Shown: in pieces, positions 63,701 through 64,000 of the stretch
Layout of the letters: every line of letters begins with the position of its first letter
Numbering within the stretch: position 1 is the first letter of the stretch
Source: Spirosoma arboris
Lineage (GTDB): Bacteria; Bacteroidota; Bacteroidia; Cytophagales; Spirosomataceae
Reading direction: 5' to 3'
Length of the DNA stretch: 64,000 nucleotides
Assembly: GCF_009754945.1 (NCBI RefSeq)
Contig: NZ_WPIN01000009.1
Location: 327,053-391,052, forward strand
Program-made: the position numbers and the translations under genes
The notes under the pieces: model-generated
The model's database searches: none
What the model was told of the DNA's origin: nothing
What the model saw: the letters and a program-made list of their open reading frames with translations, nothing else

Positions 63701-64000
63701 GGATTGGCAAAGCCCACAAACCGGATTGAGTCGGTAGGTGTCCCTTTGGCAATCAATGTACCACTGACCGATAGCTGATCACTGTAAGACTTCGAATAAA
63801 TATCTACCCCTGGGGCGATGGTGGCAGTTGCCCCGTCAGCAATCGTGATGTTGCTATTCATCAACACATAATGAGATCCTGAACCTGGTTTGGGTACGTT
63901 GAAAGAACCATACACAGTCTCGCTCCGAAGGTAGACGTCGGTATTGGTCAGGTTACTGATTCCGCCTACACTGGAAAGATAGGTCAGGACATCCTGATTA
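51772..64000 (-). CDS. Giant T9SS-exported multidomain surface protein (5' end outside window)
   Basis: The frame is open to the last base, so at least 4,076 residues are coded here and the start is to the right. N- to C-terminus: right-handed beta-helix (64000-63300), two MBG-like repeats (to about 62745), a CARDB-like domain, four Calx-beta domains (about 62360-61115), a second CARDB, further beta-sandwiches, a carboxypeptidase-regulatory-like domain (about 59810-59510), a Cys-rich plus helical block without recognised family (about 58990-58130), Ig-like folds, an array of about 13 Ig-like repeats (55710-52830), two more Ig-like domains and a type A sorting domain (about 52040-51775) with AYPNPTSDKVVVRV, LRLYDVSAHK, GLYLLEA and a KRLQKQ end. 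The last is the T9SS export signal, so the protein is secreted or surface-bound. An adhesin or matrix role is inferred. Confidence 0.9.
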   Translation of the reverse strand, partial: NQDVLTYLSSVGGISNLTNTDVYLRSETVYGSFNVPKPGSGSHYVLMNSNITIADGATATIAPGVDIYSKSYSDQLSVSGTLIAKGTPTDSIRFVGFANPSNSVSSHGGQILFPNNNNSELEYVVVDRWGDLQYYGSAISNYSSTLKIANSIIRNSENMGIYNGGSSPTITSSSIYGNVTGIYNASGKPILQSNKIYSNSDYGINNAGSDTLDARSTYWGTPSGPYHATLNSTGTGNKVSDKVLFVPWIEQLIQVDQSVNFPEIANKYVDEPVVLNATATSGLPVSYTITTVPVSGVASLTGTTITFSGTVGQVTVTASQAGNEYFKPAEAQRTFSVSKRSQYISLTPVSPKTFGDAPFSLTATATSGLPVTFSVVSGPATLDGNTITLTAAGTVLIEARQVGNNVYDPASPIQQSFLVYERLPDLAVKDVSSNKTVVGLSDTVTVSWNISNDGIAASPINWTERIYVQSPSGINRSFLKDITYSTSSSLAIGQSISRSSTVTVPSNLLVGDEAVFVVEVVPGPTVQETPGTQANNIAIQPTPWTIQKGLFLSLSANEITEGNTTGITATVSRTGSVSAELTVTVSLTNSARLTYPTSVVIPAGYSSISFAIAAPDNTTVEGQTTDQVQVSASGYQGAQAGLVIIDNDLPALSITNLPASSMEGDTVKFRVATNLAPTSPLTVFLQSSSPTRFPAPASVTIAAGALYADVSIILAQDDIPELDLDVTLSAGAANHTPDSKTIVITDDDFPHLELVLQTNAISEAAGLNATQATLRRTPSSNSLAFTANLSASLPNTLILPGAISLAAGENEKTFTIGVVNNTVVDGQRQVEINASLFVSSCGCNAPPTSSGSVSATLTVNDDDGPSLLLTVSQQTLPEGVANAGSLRIARNTATTDALSVTLVSSDVTEATVPATVEIPAGQSFVDVNITTLDDSITDGNQQVYFTATAPGFSSGSIWVIVTDLNKPDLQIPTLQLSSNSVPASSTVTYQVSIKNTGSATAPSGTLVRGYLSVDNTIDASDVLISESLLGEAIPAGQTKVFASSFKAPDAPGVYKVLFWVNPTATLTELLLTNNVSDPASLTVEPAYTATAQIGPTYFMQGNSMSITGTATRSNGATVANAQVEVYVITKGIRRQVLTLANASGNYSVQFTPLASESGHYIVGASFPGLNQTTEQDAFDILGVRINGGTSAQFKTTLNEPLTGALSVENLSDKSLTNFTLAPLALPNGASIQFATLPTLAGNASANLGYTVVGSALTNGNNFETARFQAKSDEGVIQNANVYYYCQAANGYIVANVSTIQAVVSQSSGERRVEIKLVNKGKGVTGPITLSLPQTNWLNSVTAQTLPSLASGDSTTVILKFLALAEVPFNYPITGSIGINSTNANSVSIPFTFQKVSESAGTARITVTDQFTYYTDGGPKVAGALVRITNYFTGELYAEGSSDANGVFVASNVPEGKHRITVEKDKHTPYSNVLEITPGSTVESTVFLNYQAITFSWTVVPTAVQDQYTVVLEAKYETNVPAPVVTMDMPKTMPHLATGQEYLFNIVLTNHGLITAQQVTLTLPTTDPEYEFVTNYTPSDLLANQSIQVPVIMRRRNGATSPGPNEAPCVGFVGVSYSYRLNATTNLGDKTGASFIYESRDCGPGTGTVVVGGSTVTPEQYNALYDAWSAGIAGIETTGGDAPCANCTGSAPSGGTADPTPPVEQQKTSCVACIADISTAITGCTPASNVASILACYTSVTLTGAGHDKGTGLINCAANGSAGFVAGKVPGSGQVLCVSGVLSAIQTCDNTDGQFAVFDEISANLQVVVNGYNAVNNWMSQYFGDLITKEGWTALFPLVSTYLNDQTPIPANAQSSIISAMAGYDISSSALSAFFTRWNTSLEAKAQNVLAPNSTYPNIINWTLVDGYVAALIEAHNHAVSRGFKTVDDMHKESIKSLNTIIDNQKNDICASVSVQFTQKLTMTREAFLGTLEIFNGHPTDAMKMIAVNLQITDASGTPSNGLFEIQTQSFNNLANVTGSGQISAQQRGSVTYLFIPQPDAAPQAPTIYKFGGSVTYFDPYAKATVTIPLIPVPITVNPSPSLMLHYFMQRNILGDDALTSPDIEPSIPAELAVMIENKGYGQATNVTISSAKPEVVDNASGLAIDFNLVGTKFKGQSQNLSLTDIPFGNIPALETRVGEWYFTSTLLGKFVSYSANVVHNNSYGNSKLSLIQGVKLHELTKSIRLYGNLEDGINDFLVNDIFDVDDQPDIIYFSQGNRTAKVNTASGGSFDSPVSAPSFTNTLTVTPSDTGFNYIKLNDPGNRLYELVSVTRSDGQVIPLDNAWLTFVTLPVARSPIYENKFHIVDRFTSAGPATYTVVWKPVDVNVPKVDSITGVPAQSASAQVTNLKVYFSKPINPATFTYQDLSLTFQGGQNIINSSVVITQIDPTTFNVDLSAITTGNGNYLFTVQAANVEDIYGISGTVGKQVSWSQFMGVPFVQAFQGIPANHKASSYSTIQLLFNLPIDVATVTPARFTIYKNGVLQAGSLAIDSVSSDHKLFRLSGLQTMLTQNGIYELRVDLPNIKSENHIAGVQTQSVVLTVDNAGPVVLLLEKSTQGGIDSQHVPFVNITFDEGVVGLNTAAFQLTRNGEVVPITSTMLSFVDAKNWKAGNFGLLTYPEGNYTFSVNLGNVIDSTGNAGVGTQQISWIVNRSSSVSFTGLASSYCSTATSQTLVGAPSGGVFSGPGITGNTFNPSVAGAGTHTITYTKDGQPVSQTTTVYSVPELAISPSSATLTCASPTVSLSAIGSGSLLWSNGQTTPSISVSLAGTYSVTLTSATGCTATSSIVIGGDRNIGVASILPSLTVLTCATPTTSLTATGGNTYKWSTGANGAVLTVSPTITTTYSVTATGANGCTAVASRTIEVDKTVPTAWLAASQTAVTCDSPVASLTASAAASYRWSTGETTAAISVAPTTATTYSVTLTGTNSCTAVVNYTIAVDKTPPTPAIVTSRTLVSCNTPSVSLTASGGSSYKWSTGATGSVLTVSPATTTTYSVTVIGANGCTAVATQLIQVDKTVPIASLLASATAITCATPTVSLTASGGVSYKWSTGETSETVSVSPLTTTTYSVTVIGANGCATVAARTINVNQTPPVATLTASQTILNCTNPTASLSASGGVSYLWSTGETTAAINVAPTTATTYSVTVTGANGCLAVATRSIAVDQTLPTPAIATNRTLVGCISPTVSLTVSGGTSYKWSTGATTSVITTSPTTTTTYSVTVTGSNGCKAVATQLIEVDKTPPTASLLASATAITCASSTVSLTASGGVSYKWSTGETTDTVTVSPLTTTAYAVTVTAENGCSSVLKRSIGVNQTSPSVTLTASRTVVSCTYPTATLTAGSAASYLWSTGETTRSISVTPTTATTYSVTLTGANGCTAVASDSITVSQTLPTPVIVANRTLVGCTTQTASLTVSGGVNYKWSNGSTLTVQTVNPTTTTTYSVTVTGSNGCKAVATQLIEVDKTPPTASLLASATAITCASSTVSLTASGGVSYKWSTGETTDTVTVSPLTTTAYAVTVTAENGCSSVLKRSIGVNQTSPSVTLTASRTVVSCTYPTATLTAGSAASYLWSTGETTRSISVTPTTATTYSVTLTGANGCTAVASDSITVSQTPPTPVIVANRTLVGCTTQTASLTVSGGVNYKWSNGSTLTVQTVNPTTTTTYSVTVTGSNGCKAVATQLIEVDKTPPTASLLASATVCEGTDYDLLATATGGKAPYTYSWSVPGGQGSTLPISTSGLSLTTITTRTYSVTVIGANNCVSNKASFVLTINPSAKLTQQPVSGSSVCAGTTVVASVLAVGRNLTYAWMKSGSTTVLSTSRTLTLPSVTVASEGSYYAVVSSDCGSVSSNLFTLTINPATQLMAQPASATVAAGQSFTTSVAASGSSLSYQWYYGGTTVLNDQNSATLTIAGVTPANAGLYTCRISGLCGNVVSQAAKLTVSSAQSRLGASEPVNTLAFTVSAYPNPTSDKVVVRVDGGGKQPTIKLRLYDVSAHKLGDWLVELENGQGETTLNLGNLPTGLYLLEAQGDKEVIIKRLQKQ
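52804..53469 (-). repeat. 666-bp tandem duplication, copy A
   Basis: Three Ig-like units (222 residues). Matches copy B at all but two positions by my alignment: one synonymous and one Leu/Pro difference (SQTPPTP versus SQTLPTP). Confidence 0.9.
52830..55710 (-). repeat. Array of about 13 Ig-like repeats of about 74 residues
   Basis: Each unit has two conserved cysteines (one in the VxC or TC strand, one in the NGC turn), a Y-[KL]-WS[TN]G motif and TTYSVTVTG. A higher-order period of three units is seen: ASATAITC, AS[QR]T..., [TA]NRTLVGC. The disulfide may stabilise each fold. Confidence 0.85.
53470..54135 (-). repeat. 666-bp tandem duplication, copy B
   Basis: Directly follows copy A on the plus strand coordinate. 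Similarity continues about 120 bases more (to about 54258) with few differences, then drops. Confidence 0.9.

Overview
The window looks like chromosomal DNA of an aerobic Bacteroidota of the order Cytophagales. Spirosoma or a close relative is my best guess from overall gene content; this is inference, not a database match. Supporting signs seen in the sequence are a giant exported protein ending in a type IX secretion (T9SS) sorting domain, TANNTTTG/TTTG promoter motifs, start codons without Shine-Dalgarno sequences, a cysteine-free type B ribosomal protein L31, and families common in this phylum (DUF4394, DUF5522, GxxExxY, Wzi-like).

Layout. 1-10 kb: the 3' end of an exported protein, lgt, a tRNA-Arg(CCU), hflX, a MATE exporter, a NIF3-like protein, an aldo/keto reductase, a Wzi-like outer-membrane protein and a DUF4394 lipoprotein. 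10-21 kb: carB without its allosteric domain, surface lipoproteins, a DUF2383 protein, a second aldo/keto reductase, a tyrA / GxxExxY / aminotransferase group and a NUDIX hydrolase. 21-33 kb: nucleoside hydrolase, an M28 peptidase, a GNAT acetyltransferase, two thioredoxin-fold proteins, an amidase lipoprotein and a three-gene heavy-metal RND efflux operon (outer-membrane channel, adaptor, pump). 33-41 kb: RluA-type pseudouridine synthase, rpmB, a DUF5522 protein, ornithine aminotransferase, an 18-residue-repeat coiled-coil protein, a metalloprotease-MORN protein, a YCF48-like beta-propeller protein, a histidine kinase/response regulator pair and rpmE. 41-51.7 kb: nrdA, an amidohydrolase, an M20 peptidase with a DUF1684 protein, a cold-shock-domain protein and a PoxB-like ThDP enzyme. 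51.8-64 kb: one reading frame of at least 4,076 codons on the minus strand, running off the right edge.

Most genes are ordinary housekeeping or cell-envelope genes in short transcription units. The unusual content is of two kinds. The first is the giant T9SS cargo: a beta-helix, Calx-beta and CARDB-like domains, an unassigned Cys-rich/helical block, then about 13 Ig-like repeats of about 74 residues arranged as trimers, with a 666-bp tandem duplication that is almost identical. The second is the intergenic DNA, which is rich in long inverted repeats at gene ends. These include two dispersed families: an (ACAGGATNN)3 hairpin in three copies, and a 43-bp GAACCGGGATT element in four copies, two of which flank the GxxExxY gene in inverted orientation and two of which supply stop codons. 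I found no complete insertion sequence, prophage, CRISPR array or recognisable defence island.
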